A stretch of DNA of 64,000 nucleotides from Olivibacter sp. SDN3 (GTDB lineage: Bacteria; Bacteroidota; Bacteroidia; Sphingobacteriales; Sphingobacteriaceae): the NCBI RefSeq assembly GCF_014334135.1, contig NZ_CP060497.1, positions 3,348,001 through 3,412,000 on the forward strand. The letters are read 5' to 3'. Shown here in pieces: positions 1 to 7,776 of the stretch (positions are counted from its first letter, which is position 1; each line of letters opens with the position of its first letter). The translations under genes were made by a program, and so were the position numbers. The notes below the pieces were generated by a model, which had not been told where the DNA came from, did not search any database, and saw only the letters and a program-made list of their open reading frames with translations.

Positions 1-387
1 GTGCTTCCCTTGGGGTATACGCAAATTGAAATCATCAGGAGGTATGTAGGCTATACAGTAATGGGCGTGGGGAATGGTCAATTCCATAGCGGAGGCGTCC
101 TCGGGTTGGTCCAAAGTCAAACTTCCGCGCAAGGCGTAGAGCCAATAAAGATCATGTCGCTGGCAATTTACCGGTAAGTCTAAAGTTATGCGGGTATTAA
201 TTTCCAATAAACAGATAAATGCATCCCGGGCATCGTACCATTGTTCAATAATGCTGAAGGCTGGATGTTTCCAATAACTGCAGTCTGCATAGGCTAAACG
301 GTGCGTTACTGTTGGCGGGCATTTTTCTTTGTATTGTGCCTCACCCTCAAAATAGAGCGGCATATCTAAAAGTACAGGTTTTTCCAT
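1..387 (-). CDS. AraC-family regulator, N-terminal part (cut by window edge)
   Basis: An open frame of 129 codons starts at the ATG at 385-387 and runs off the left edge. Its N-terminus aligns closely with the next gene (490-1527): both begin with M-x-KP, then CPP..TH+LAYA.C.YW+H, then FSIIEQ.YDA+D.FI, then YDLYWLY or HDLYWLY. It is therefore a tandem paralogue of that AraC-type regulator, showing only the N-terminal sensing or dimerisation region; the DNA-binding part would lie outside the window. No signal peptide is seen, which fits a cytoplasmic regulator. The assignment rests on paralogy to the complete neighbour. Confidence 0.75.
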   Translation of the reverse strand, partial: MEKPVLLDMPLYFEGEAQYKEKCPPTVTHRLAYADCSYWKHPAFSIIEQWYDARDAFICLLEINTRITLDLPVNCQRHDLYWLYALRGSLTLDQPEDASAMELTIPHAHYCIAYIPPDDFNLRIPQGKH

Positions 388-489
388 TGCGTTCGTGTGA
401 AGTAAAAAAATCCAATCGTCTATATGATAAATTCCAAATTTCGGGCAAAAACTACCCGTATAGGTAGTCCAAATCGCCATGGTGGGTAG

Positions 490-1527
490 TCATTTTTCGT
501 TTTTTATCGAAAAATTTTGTGTTCGTTCAAATTGACTGGATGCTTGAGAAGGAGGGAAACCAAAGTATCGCTTGAAGGCTTTTCCAAAACTTGCCTTATC
601 AGCAAAACCACACATACTGGCAATAATATTATTGGAGAGATTACTTCTGGTAACCAGATAATAGGCAAAGTCGAAACGAACTTGTTTAATAAATTGACGC
701 AGATCAATAGCGTAATAGCGCTTATGCTGCTTGCGTAAGTAAGATGTTGAGATATTGAAATGTGCCGCTATATCTTCTATAGGTGGAATCTGCCCCTCTT
801 TGAGCTGCTCACTGACATATAGACGTACCTGATCGATCAATAGTTTATGTCGGTCTTCAACAATGGTATCATCGGTAAGGTCTTGCAGGCTTTGTACAAG
901 AAGATTGATGCTCAGCTTATATAATTTGGCATCTACATGGATAGGGATGCCTTTAGAAAGAGTAAACATGGTGAATAGTTGCTTTCGAACAACAGGGCCT
1001 ATGGTCAACAGTTCCTGAGCGAATACCGAAGCGGTTATCCTTTCGCTTTGCCTTAACTGTGCTAAAAAGCTATCGATGATATCTAACCCTGCACCATCAT
1101 TGCGCAGCAGCCACTCGCTTTTGACAACAAAATAGCAAAGTAGGTGTCTCCCGGGCTTAAAATAGGCATAGTATTTTTCTTCTGGCATAGCCGTAAGAAT
1201 GTATTGCCCATTGCTTATGCGTAAGATCTTGTTTATGCCCGTACGGTCCAACAGCTCCATACGGCCTTTCAATTGGTATAGCCAATAAAGATCATAACGC
1301 TCGCAACTGAAAGGAATTGTTATCTCATCTTTATTGCGAACTTCGGTCAAACCAATAAACACATCCTTGGCATCATAGTATTGTTCAATGATAGAAAATC
1401 TAGCATGTCTCCAATAATTGCAGCTGGCGTAGGCCAACTTGTGCGTGGCAATGGGTGGGCATTGATCTAATTTTTGGGTATCGCCGCGATAGCGGCTGGG
1501 TATTTCAATATGTATAGGTTTTTTCAT
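490..1527 (-). CDS. AraC-family transcriptional regulator
   Basis: A 345-residue cytoplasmic DNA-binding protein. The last 100 residues hold two helix-turn-helix units: IEDIAAHFNISTSYLRKQHK, then NNIIASMCGFADKASFGKAFKRYFGFPPS, which matches the AraC C-terminal signature (GF.d...F.+.F++..G..P). The first 240 residues are a family-specific N-terminal domain shared with the truncated paralogue at 1-387. Both genes run the same way about 100 nt apart, so they look like a recent tandem duplication. They lie downstream of the HTTM cassette on the same strand, but the 107-nt gap does not prove a shared transcript. The ligand and targets cannot be told from sequence. Confidence 0.88.
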   Translation of the reverse strand: MKKPIHIEIPSRYRGDTQKLDQCPPIATHKLAYASCNYWRHARFSIIEQYYDAKDVFIGLTEVRNKDEITIPFSCERYDLYWLYQLKGRMELLDRTGINKILRISNGQYILTAMPEEKYYAYFKPGRHLLCYFVVKSEWLLRNDGAGLDIIDSFLAQLRQSERITASVFAQELLTIGPVVRKQLFTMFTLSKGIPIHVDAKLYKLSINLLVQSLQDLTDDTIVEDRHKLLIDQVRLYVSEQLKEGQIPPIEDIAAHFNISTSYLRKQHKRYYAIDLRQFIKQVRFDFAYYLVTRSNLSNNIIASMCGFADKASFGKAFKRYFGFPPSQASSQFERTQNFSIKNEK

Positions 1528-1634
1528 AGGCTGGCGGTTAAAGGAACATTATTGGCTTATAATGGTTTTAGTTGGTTGGTGCTTTTTGGGTCAAGTAAAT
1601 CCGGTAGGGTAGTACACAAAACCTCCTTTCTTTT

Positions 1635-2543
1635 TTAAGCCTGCTGATCTTGGACCGGGGCACCTTTGGCCCGCCACCAACGGCTCGGTTTAAAATTCAA
1701 ACTGTTTTTCTGGTAGTATTTTCGGAGAATATGATTGCCAACAACAAAGGCGGCAACATTCCATACAATCATGAAAAGTGAGAAAACCAACAGATTTAGC
1801 ACGATAGCAATTATTAGATGCATGAGAATAACTGCTCCTAACCAGGGTTTGCGTAGATAACTGTTGAACATGGCGAAGGGGTATAGTAGCTCCAATACAA
1901 TAACCGTTACTCCTCCGATAAGCAATAAGCTTGGGTAGCCAGTTAACCAGTCAAAATCCCATTGAAAGTACTGATTAAAATAGGGAAGGTTCAGTGCCTT
2001 CCAGAGTGCTTCGCCATTCCACCAATTGTTGCCAAGTGATTTAACCAAACCACCAAAAAAGTATACTATACATAAATGTATGCGCACCGTCTGGATATAA
2101 AGCCAACAGTAGAAATCTGCGCGCTTTGGAAGCAAGACAAGGTAGAATAATAACGAAGTGCTGATATGGTCTGCGCCGTAACTATAAGGCTTCATGACAA
2201 CGAAGATGCTGAGGTGTAAGGTTAATAAAGCCAAGCTGGCCAACCGCATGGCATAACCGAGCGCCAGTAGGATGCATAAGCCACAGTATACCCAAATAAG
2301 GAGCATACAGCTTGCTTGATGGCTGATGGGAAATTTGGCACTTATCCAGCCGATCAAATGATGAATGGCATAGCCCGGGAAGGATTGCTGCATGGACAGT
2401 AGCTTTACATTAACCCACCCCGCCGGGCCATATAGATTGTTGAAATCTGGTATGATGTACAAAATCGGTAAGGCCAATACGCAGGCCAAGGTTATCCTCA
2501 GCGATCGAAATAGTCTTCCGTCGTTTATAAAAAAATTGTTCAT
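1635..2543 (-). CDS. HTTM-domain (SdpB / VKGC-like) integral membrane protein
   Basis: A 302-residue protein with about six to seven hydrophobic segments. Features typical of the HTTM (horizontally transferred transmembrane) family are GP.GW near residue 40, YGADHIS around residue 123, and a stretch ending FGGLVKSLGNNWWNGEALWKA around residues 163-184. The family is distantly related to vitamin K-dependent gamma-carboxylase and includes SdpB of the Bacillus Sdp peptide-toxin system. The gene lies 12 nt after a membrane-anchored protein gene, which overlaps a small secreted-protein gene, so the three look like one operon. A role in maturing or exporting the 84-residue product is an inference. 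Family fairly sure, function unknown. Confidence 0.7.
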   Translation of the reverse strand: MNNFFINDGRLFRSLRITLACVLALPILYIIPDFNNLYGPAGWVNVKLLSMQQSFPGYAIHHLIGWISAKFPISHQASCMLLIWVYCGLCILLALGYAMRLASLALLTLHLSIFVVMKPYSYGADHISTSLLFYLVLLPKRADFYCWLYIQTVRIHLCIVYFFGGLVKSLGNNWWNGEALWKALNLPYFNQYFQWDFDWLTGYPSLLLIGGVTVIVLELLYPFAMFNSYLRKPWLGAVILMHLIIAIVLNLLVFSLFMIVWNVAAFVVGNHILRKYYQKNSLNFKPSRWWRAKGAPVQDQQA

Positions 2544-2555
2544 TTCCTGTTCTCT

Positions 2556-3128
2556 TTAGCGGCGCGCGCTGTAATCGTAGATCGGCACAAGGCCTGCATG
2601 GGAGCTCGCCATGTCTTGCAGCAAAGGTGGCCGGTGTAGGTAGATCTGGCATTTGATGCGTACTGCTGCTGGATAGTCGGCCAATAGCCTCCTGCAGAGA
2701 GAAGTTACACTGGCTTTCAGGTAACGCCTGTATAATTCAGCTCTTGGATCATCTTGCTCCTTCTCTCGTAGAAAGCGTTGAAACTGATCAAGCCATACAC
2801 TATAACGCTGCAGGCCTTCCACGGAACGGATTCCGGGGCTGCTCACCTGAGCGATGATTTTACCTTCATCATAAAAGGTGAATTGGCTAACATATTGGCT
2901 AGCTACATTCGGTGCAAAAAAACCGTAACCATGCATGGTGCCGGTGATGAACCCATAGATTTGCTGAGGTTTACCCGAAAGCATACTATTTAAATTGACC
3001 CGGTCGCTGTTGCTGCCTGCCTGGTAGTACAAGCGGTAACCGGCGCGAGCGCTGGCAATATTTACCGCGAGTACATACAGCAAATGCAAGCAGGCGGCAG
3101 CAATAAGCAGCAAGCGCTGTTTACTCAT
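2556..3128 (-). CDS. membrane-anchored partner protein of the HTTM cassette (SdpA/DUF5819-like)
   Basis: A 190-residue protein if started at the ATG at 3126-3128. That start is preferred because its ATGAGTAA overlaps the stop of the upstream gene by 8 nt, a classic translational-coupling arrangement; an in-frame start at 3194 would overlap much further. It has one N-terminal transmembrane segment (LLLIAAACLHLLYVLAV) and a soluble extracytoplasmic domain. The motif GYGFFAPNVASQY recalls the W.LFAP.P signature of SdpA/DUF5819 proteins, which accompany HTTM proteins in other phyla. The family link rests on this motif and on context only. Confidence 0.55.
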   Translation of the reverse strand: MSKQRLLLIAAACLHLLYVLAVNIASARAGYRLYYQAGSNSDRVNLNSMLSGKPQQIYGFITGTMHGYGFFAPNVASQYVSQFTFYDEGKIIAQVSSPGIRSVEGLQRYSVWLDQFQRFLREKEQDDPRAELYRRYLKASVTSLCRRLLADYPAAVRIKCQIYLHRPPLLQDMASSHAGLVPIYDYSARR

Positions 3129-3375
3129 ATTCCGCCAATAGCTGCTCGTAATCCCCCTGTAAGAATTCATCAGGATGTGGTTCCTCATTATCACGCGTGG
3201 TAATGAACGATCTGGTAAAAGCAGCGAAGCCTTGATCAGTGTTGTTCAACCCTGTTGCGGGCGCCTCAATATCGAGGTTAAACTTGATTGGCCTAGCGTT
3301 ATTCGATTGACTAAAGAGCAGGGCGGCCAACAGAAACAGTAGGGCTGCAAAGATGTGTGTAGTGAACTTGTTCAT
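3121..3375 (-). CDS. small secreted protein with acidic, Glu-rich tail
   Basis: An 84-residue protein with an N-terminal signal peptide (hydrophobic core IFAALLFLLAALLF), leaving a mature part of about 58 residues. The C-terminus is rich in Glu and Asp (from NEEPHPDEF to EQLLAEYE). It is the first gene of the three-gene cassette and overlaps the next gene by 8 nt. Its size, export signal and position make it the candidate substrate or cargo of the HTTM protein, as SdpC is for SdpB. No homologous family is recognised, so the role is inferred from context only. Confidence 0.6.
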   Translation of the reverse strand: MNKFTTHIFAALLFLLAALLFSQSNNARPIKFNLDIEAPATGLNNTDQGFAAFTRSFITTRDNEEPHPDEFLQGDYEQLLAEYE

Positions 3376-3615
3376 GTCTTCTTTTGTTTGATTTGTTAAA
3401 TAGGTCTGACGAGGGATTAACTATTGATCTCGCGACGATTTAAATATCGGCTATCGCTTAGTAAATCAGCTGATAACTTCGACGAGTTCATAAAAAAGCA
3501 GAAAAAAGACCCGTTCTGCTTCGACGAAAAGGAAAAAGGGGCGTATAATTTGTGATTTTATCGGTTTTTTAAGAAATTAGTCGGTGACATAGTTTTATAC
3601 CTAAACATTTATCAC

Positions 3616-4347
3616 ATGTTATATTCTTGTATAGTCATTGACGACGAACAGTCGGCCATTTTTCATTTGACGGAATTGGTAACACAGGTGCCTGATTTAG
3701 ATTTGCGCGGCACATTTACCAGCCTGCCGGAAGCGAAAGAATGGTTGGTAACTAATGGCGAAGTACACATTGTCTTTCTGGATATCGAAATGCCTTTGCT
3801 TGATGGTTTGGCAGGAGTGGAGATGCTGAAGGGGTGGTATAAGCGCTTAATTTACGTGACAGCACATGAACAATACGCTGTACAGGCCTTCAAACACCGG
3901 GCAATTGATTATCTGGTTAAACCTGTTAGTCTGGAAGATTTGGTGCTTAGCTTGGATAAGATGATAGATACCCTCGCCTTAAGTCAGAAAGAGCAGCTTA
4001 TACGGATGCATACCAGGTTTGTTACCAATTACCAGGGAAAATTTGAGGGCCTGCGATTGGAGGATATCCATTATATCGTTGCCGACGGCGATTACGTGCG
4101 GGTGCACACAGCAGAAAAGCGCCATATACTACATATTACGCTGAAAAAGATACATGCTGATTTATTGCCACTTATACCGCTGAGACAGATTAGTCGTTCG
4201 CACCTTGTATCTCTAACCTTTGTTAAAGATTTCTTTAAGGATGAACTTACCTTGAAAAATCAGGAAACATTAAAAGTTACCAGTACTTATAGGCAGAAGC
4301 TTCTGAACGATATGCGTTTTTTAAGTTATGGAGGGAAAAGGTCCTAA
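3616..4347 (+). CDS. LytTR-family response regulator
   Basis: A 243-residue cytoplasmic regulator. An N-terminal receiver domain (about 1-120) carries the acidic pocket (VIDDE), the phospho-acceptor Asp56 in VFLDIEMP, and the LVKPV lysine motif. A C-terminal LytTR DNA-binding domain (about 140-240) contains YIVADGDYVRVHT and the IP..QISRSHLV segment. LytTR proteins usually bind short direct repeats upstream of target promoters. The gene stops 3 nt before the ATG of a sensor-like gene that has a frameshift, so this looked like a complete LytS-LytTR two-component operon before the mutation. Targets are unknown. Confidence 0.9.
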   Translation: MLYSCIVIDDEQSAIFHLTELVTQVPDLDLRGTFTSLPEAKEWLVTNGEVHIVFLDIEMPLLDGLAGVEMLKGWYKRLIYVTAHEQYAVQAFKHRAIDYLVKPVSLEDLVLSLDKMIDTLALSQKEQLIRMHTRFVTNYQGKFEGLRLEDIHYIVADGDYVRVHTAEKRHILHITLKKIHADLLPLIPLRQISRSHLVSLTFVKDFFKDELTLKNQETLKVTSTYRQKLLNDMRFLSYGGKRS

Positions 4348-4350
4348 CGC

Positions 4351-5348
4351 ATGCATTTGATTTACGTAAATAAACGGAGATATTATGCGGCGCACGCAAG
4401 CATATGGCTTGCATGGATTATCTACAATGTCTTCCTTTTTGCGCAGTTTGATGAATCCTGCATTATTATGAAAACTACCTGGCCTTTTTCTTTGTACATA
4501 TCCTATTGTTTTATGTACATAGCCATGCAATTATACCCTGTATAAAAAGATACAAGCTGCTGAAGTACCTCTTTCCGGTAGTGGTATTATTGGAATTTGC
4601 CTTGTATTTTCTGCTCTTTGTGCTGATCAGCCTGTTTTTTGGGGATTTGCACTTTACCTGGAAAAGCACGGGGGCCTTTTTTAATGTAAAGAATACAGCG
4701 CCTTTTGTACAGCCCTTCTTGGGTTACCTGATTGTAGCTTCATTACTTTATCTGTTAGAGGCGGCATTGAGGGAAAATATCCTATGGAAAGGGAAATCGG
4801 AACGCCGCCGGATAGGTAATCATTTTTTGGTAAATTATCTCTTTAACGTATATGGGCTGCTTAAAAAAGGGATGAAGGGCGCAGTTGCCTCGATTATTTG
4901 GTTACAACAATATGCTTCTTTTCTGATGGCCGATGAAGACGAAGTGCCCCGTCCGATAACTCAGGAGTTACAAGCGCTTAGAGACCTCTCAGCTATGGAA
5001 GAATTGCGGAATCCCAGCCGCTATTCATTTTATTTGATCGTTGGTGATGGTGTAAGTTCTCTTAAGGTGATACCTATGGTGCTGCTCAGTCTTTTTGAGA
5101 ATATCCGCCAGCACGGCTTATACCTTGACCCAAATTATCCCGCTAGAATGGAACTTTCTGCTGCGAATGACTGCCTAACGATCTACACCTGGAATAAATT
5201 GTGCAGGAAAGACCGGAAGGGAGGCCACGGTATGGCCTTGGAAAATTTGCGGGCGCGGTTGGAAATGCACCACGCCGGAAAATATTGCCTACGTTATGGC
5301 GAGAAAGAAGGTTTCTTCGAACTACAGTTGGAGGTTTCGACAAAATAA
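4351..5348 (+). pseudogene. LytS-type sensor histidine kinase, frameshifted
   Basis: The ATG at 4351 opens a frame ending at 4545, while the rest of the gene is in another frame ending at 5348. That second frame is open from 4455 and reads YYENYLAFFFVHILLF straight into the following membrane region, so the break lies near 4455-4462 and fits loss of one base. The joined product has N-terminal transmembrane segments, a His-containing motif (NHFLVNYLFN, compare PHFLFN in LytS kinases), a weakened ATP-binding region (LLSLFENIRQHG) and GHGMALENLRARL. It follows the LytTR gene by 3 nt as its partner. It is either a real null mutation or an assembly error; downstream initiation at a TTG (4506) would remove the N-terminal membrane part. 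Confidence 0.72.
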
Positions 5349-5377
5349 AACCAGCCACCCTTAAAAGGGGGCTGGTT
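5349..5377. terminator. bidirectional hairpin terminator
   Basis: AACCAGCCACCCTT (5349-5362) pairs, with one irregularity, with AAGGGGGCTGGTT (5365-5377). A T-rich tract follows at 5386-5392 on the plus strand. It lies directly between the convergent sensor gene and the small 54-residue gene. Confidence 0.7.
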
Positions 5378-5382
5378 GGCTG

Positions 5383-5547
5383 CTATTTTTTTCGTATTTT
5401 TTGTAATAGCAGCGTGATGAGGAAACTCACGATGGCACCCAACGCGGCCAGCACAATTGTTCGGAAAAGTTCCGTGAGCTGGATAAAGGGCAGGGTGCTC
5501 AGCAGCGCTCCACTGGCGGTACCTATGCTAAGTTCCGTTCGTTTCAT
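5383..5547 (-). CDS. 54-residue single-span membrane protein, unknown
   Basis: A 54-codon frame starting at the ATG at 5545-5547. It has a mildly polar N-terminus, a hydrophobic stretch IVLAALGAIVSFLITLLL and a basic tail QKIRKK, so it should sit in the inner membrane with a cytoplasmic C-terminus. It overlaps the end of the upstream small gene by 20 nt (5528-5547), which supports a real coupled gene. The layout of one span plus a charged tail resembles small holin-like or assembly proteins, but no family is recognised. Confidence 0.55.
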   Translation of the reverse strand: MKRTELSIGTASGALLSTLPFIQLTELFRTIVLAALGAIVSFLITLLLQKIRKK

Positions 5548-5773
5548 CACCTTGCGGTTTTAGCGGGTCATCGATCTTCTTTTTGAATAAACCATCGAAT
5601 ATGCTGAGGCCTAATACCACATATTTCGCTCCCTGTACCAACTTTACCGGCAGCTTCAACGGCGAAGCCAGAATAAGTTGGGCCGTGAGTTGTAAGCCAT
5701 CTTTGATGTGCTCAATGGTCTGACTGCCCGTCTTGCCCTTTGTGGGGCCTGCTATAGTCTGTTCTTGTTTCAT
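5528..5773 (-). CDS. 81-residue hypothetical protein
   Basis: A small protein with a polar N-terminus (KQEQTIAGPTKGKTGSQ) and an amphipathic or weakly hydrophobic middle (LQLTAQLILASPLKLPVKLV and YVVLGLSIFDGLF). It overlaps the 54-residue membrane gene by 20 nt and follows the 273-residue gene by 45 nt on the same strand, so the three look like one transcript. No domain is recognised. The interfacial helices suggest membrane association. Confidence 0.5.
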   Translation of the reverse strand: MKQEQTIAGPTKGKTGSQTIEHIKDGLQLTAQLILASPLKLPVKLVQGAKYVVLGLSIFDGLFKKKIDDPLKPQGDETNGT

Positions 5774-5818
5774 TGTTCAATTTTTAAAGATTAATAAATG
5801 TGATGATGCCAGACGCTG

Positions 5819-6640
5819 CTAATCTTCAGCACCGTCTTCTTCGTCATCCTGTTCATCCTGCCCGTCATCATCTTCGTCAATATTCGCTGCATGAATGTTA
5901 ACGAGTGTCAAGGCATTGTAGGCCCCATTGTTCAAGCTATATGCCTTGCCGTTCACTTCCTGATAGAAGGAAATGGCAACAGCCAGAAAAAGGGGCGCTT
6001 CACCGGTGTTGCCCACAGTGGGTGCCAGTGACAGGGCTTCGGTTACGTCGTTAATCGGTGCCATGGGCGTTTCGTCCATCGCAAACAGATATCCACCCAC
6101 TTCTTCAGAAAAATCTACGGAGACGATGGCTGCGGAAAACTGGTAGTGGGTAGCGCCATCAGGCCGTGCAATGACCACCTTGGGGTCAAAAGCCGGGAAG
6201 TTGATGGTTCCGGTGCCTGTAGCCGCGTCAATACTGCCCTGTAAAGGGATGAAGAAGGTATTGCTCATCTCCGCTGCGGCGTTGAAGTTAAAGTTGCGGA
6301 GCAACTGCAGATTATCGGGCAATATGGTGCGCTCCCCGCGGTCATTGACCGTATCGGCTTTGATGATGCGGAGCAGACGGCTGCTGAGCCGGTTAGCCAT
6401 GCGCGAATCGGAAGTGAGCTGAATAAAGGGACGCAGGGCATCACGCAGCTTTTTAGCGGCGGAACCGGCCCGGCCAAATTCGGCATTGTTCTCGCGGGTG
6501 CGCTGAAACTTTGGATCACTGGCGATGCGACTGGCGCTGACGCCTGTTTTTTCACGGGCCTGATAACCGTTCTGTGTTTTGAAGAAAGTAAGATCACCTA
6601 TTTTACCTTGTAATTTGATGATACTTTTTAATTGTGCCAT
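5819..6640 (-). CDS. 273-residue hypothetical protein with acidic tail
   Basis: There is no signal peptide or membrane segment. The N-terminus (LQGKIGDLTFFKTQNGYQAR) is followed by a basic, helical region to about residue 110, then a beta-rich middle part, then an acidic C-terminal tail of Asp/Glu runs (from NIDEDDDGQ onward). I recall similar uncharacterised Bacteroidota proteins with the KIGDLTFFKT..GY.AR opening but know no function. It heads a likely three-gene operon with two tiny proteins, one of them a membrane protein. Such a set could be a structural or secreted-particle module, but that is speculation. Confidence 0.55.
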   Translation of the reverse strand: MAQLKSIIKLQGKIGDLTFFKTQNGYQAREKTGVSASRIASDPKFQRTRENNAEFGRAGSAAKKLRDALRPFIQLTSDSRMANRLSSRLLRIIKADTVNDRGERTILPDNLQLLRNFNFNAAAEMSNTFFIPLQGSIDAATGTGTINFPAFDPKVVIARPDGATHYQFSAAIVSVDFSEEVGGYLFAMDETPMAPINDVTEALSLAPTVGNTGEAPLFLAVAISFYQEVNGKAYSLNNGAYNALTLVNIHAANIDEDDDGQDEQDDEEDGAED

Positions 6641-6843
6641 AATGTTATTTTTTTAATTAATAATATGTTTATCGTTACCGGACACCTGTCTTTATCCAGC
6701 TGGTTCTGCTGTGCCAAGGGGCCCGCTTGGTGGCTTCACCTACAGGATCGCTAACAGCCTATGTACCGGCAACGGCACAAAGGTGGGGCAGGAAAAAATA
6801 GGGGCGTTCGGGCTTTTACGCTTTGTTCGTTTTTGGTAAGATT

Positions 6844-6918
6844 ATTCGCTTTTATACCTTTTATTCGGTTTTATACCTAAAAATGCCTTGAAAGGAATGG
6901 AGATCGCTGTTATATTTG
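6844..6918 (+). promoter_or_regulatory. promoter with upstream direct repeat
   Basis: TTG (6888-6890), 20 nt, then TATATTTG (6911-6918) matches the Bacteroidota sigma-A promoter (TTG, about 19 nt, TAnnTTTG). Just upstream a 16-bp sequence is repeated with a 19-nt period and one mismatch: ATTCGCTTTTATACCT (6844-6859) and ATTCGGTTTTATACCT (6863-6878). It would drive the 72-residue gene at 7165 through a leader of about 240 nt, and the repeat is placed like an activator site. The rest of the 525-nt gap (6641-7164) shows no gene. Confidence 0.5.
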
Positions 6919-7164
6919 GTGCTTTAACGTAGCGATTACGAGGTCAGGCTTAGCTTCCTTCAGGTCCTATCCGCCTCCTATCCACGGTATATTCCCCCTA
7001 TATCCGCCTTTAGGGTAGTAAAAGCGGACTAACAGTGAACTAGTAGCGGGTAAACAGTGGCTAAATAGGGGGTGAAGGACAGGTGGATGGAGGGTGAAGA
7101 GTGAAGAGGCTAAGGGGCACGCTGTACCGGTGATCGCGTAATTATAGACAACAAACCTTTTGAA

Positions 7165-7383
7165 ATGAAGCAACACAGACTCCTGATTTATCCCAAAGAC
7201 GTCTGTCTAATTACGGGGAAGGGCGAAAGACACGCCCAAAAATTGTTAAGAACGATGCATGAGGCCTTGCAGAAAGAAGAACACCAGGGCGTGACCATTA
7301 TAGAATTTGCAGATTATATGGGCCTCGACGCAGACGAGGTGAAAGCGGTCTGCCTGGCCAAGCCGAAAATATCTTCAGGATAA
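7165..7383 (+). CDS. 72-residue conserved small protein, putative DNA-binding
   Basis: A short cytoplasmic protein of two halves. RLLIYPKDVCLITGKGERHA is followed by a helix (QKLLRTMHEALQKEEHQ), then VTIIEFADYMGLDADEVKAV. The last part looks like a helix-turn-helix recognition element (eFa.ymgl..deV). I recall small Bacteroidota proteins of this pattern annotated as hypothetical. It is transcribed away from the 273-residue-gene operon and is followed by a hairpin terminator. The DNA-binding role is an inference from the helical pattern. Confidence 0.6.
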   Translation: MKQHRLLIYPKDVCLITGKGERHAQKLLRTMHEALQKEEHQGVTIIEFADYMGLDADEVKAVCLAKPKISSG

Positions 7384-7409
7384 TGATATGCCGATAAAGC
7401 AAAATAAAA

Positions 7410-7439
7410 ATCCCTTCAAGTCTTTATATTTGAAGGGAT
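7410..7439 (+). terminator. hairpin terminator
   Basis: ATCCCTTCAA (7410-7419) and TTGAAGGGAT (7430-7439) form a perfect 10-bp stem with a 10-nt loop, 27 nt after the stop of the 72-residue gene. The rest of the gap to 7776 shows no gene. Confidence 0.7.
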
Positions 7440-7776
7440 CTTTCCGCTCGTCTTTGATGTCCTCTGTTGCACCCTGACCGGCCTGCACTCCACACAGTGA
7501 TAAACTACACACCCCGAGGATGTTTTTATCGGATAGCCATAGAAAGTTTGACAGCATTACGGAACAGGGCATGAAATTATGGCAAGGGCTTGTGCCAAAA
7601 TTTCAACTTCGTCACGGCAATTTCACATATCTGTTAAATAACCGTTAAACGGGGTTATGGCAGTAACCGTTGCATAAGTTTTGACGTTATCCAGATTAGT
7701 TATATGTGCACGCTCTTTGTTGAAGCACTGCTGATAAAGAACAGGGTAAATTGTCATTTAAAAACAAGCTATTCCA

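Noticed and set aside
3592-6881. A 14-nt identity GTTTTATACCTAAA at 3592-3605 and 6868-6881, as a possible shared LytTR site
   Set aside because: Several 14-mer matches are expected by chance in 64 kb, and the first copy lies only 10 nt before the start codon, an unlikely activator position.
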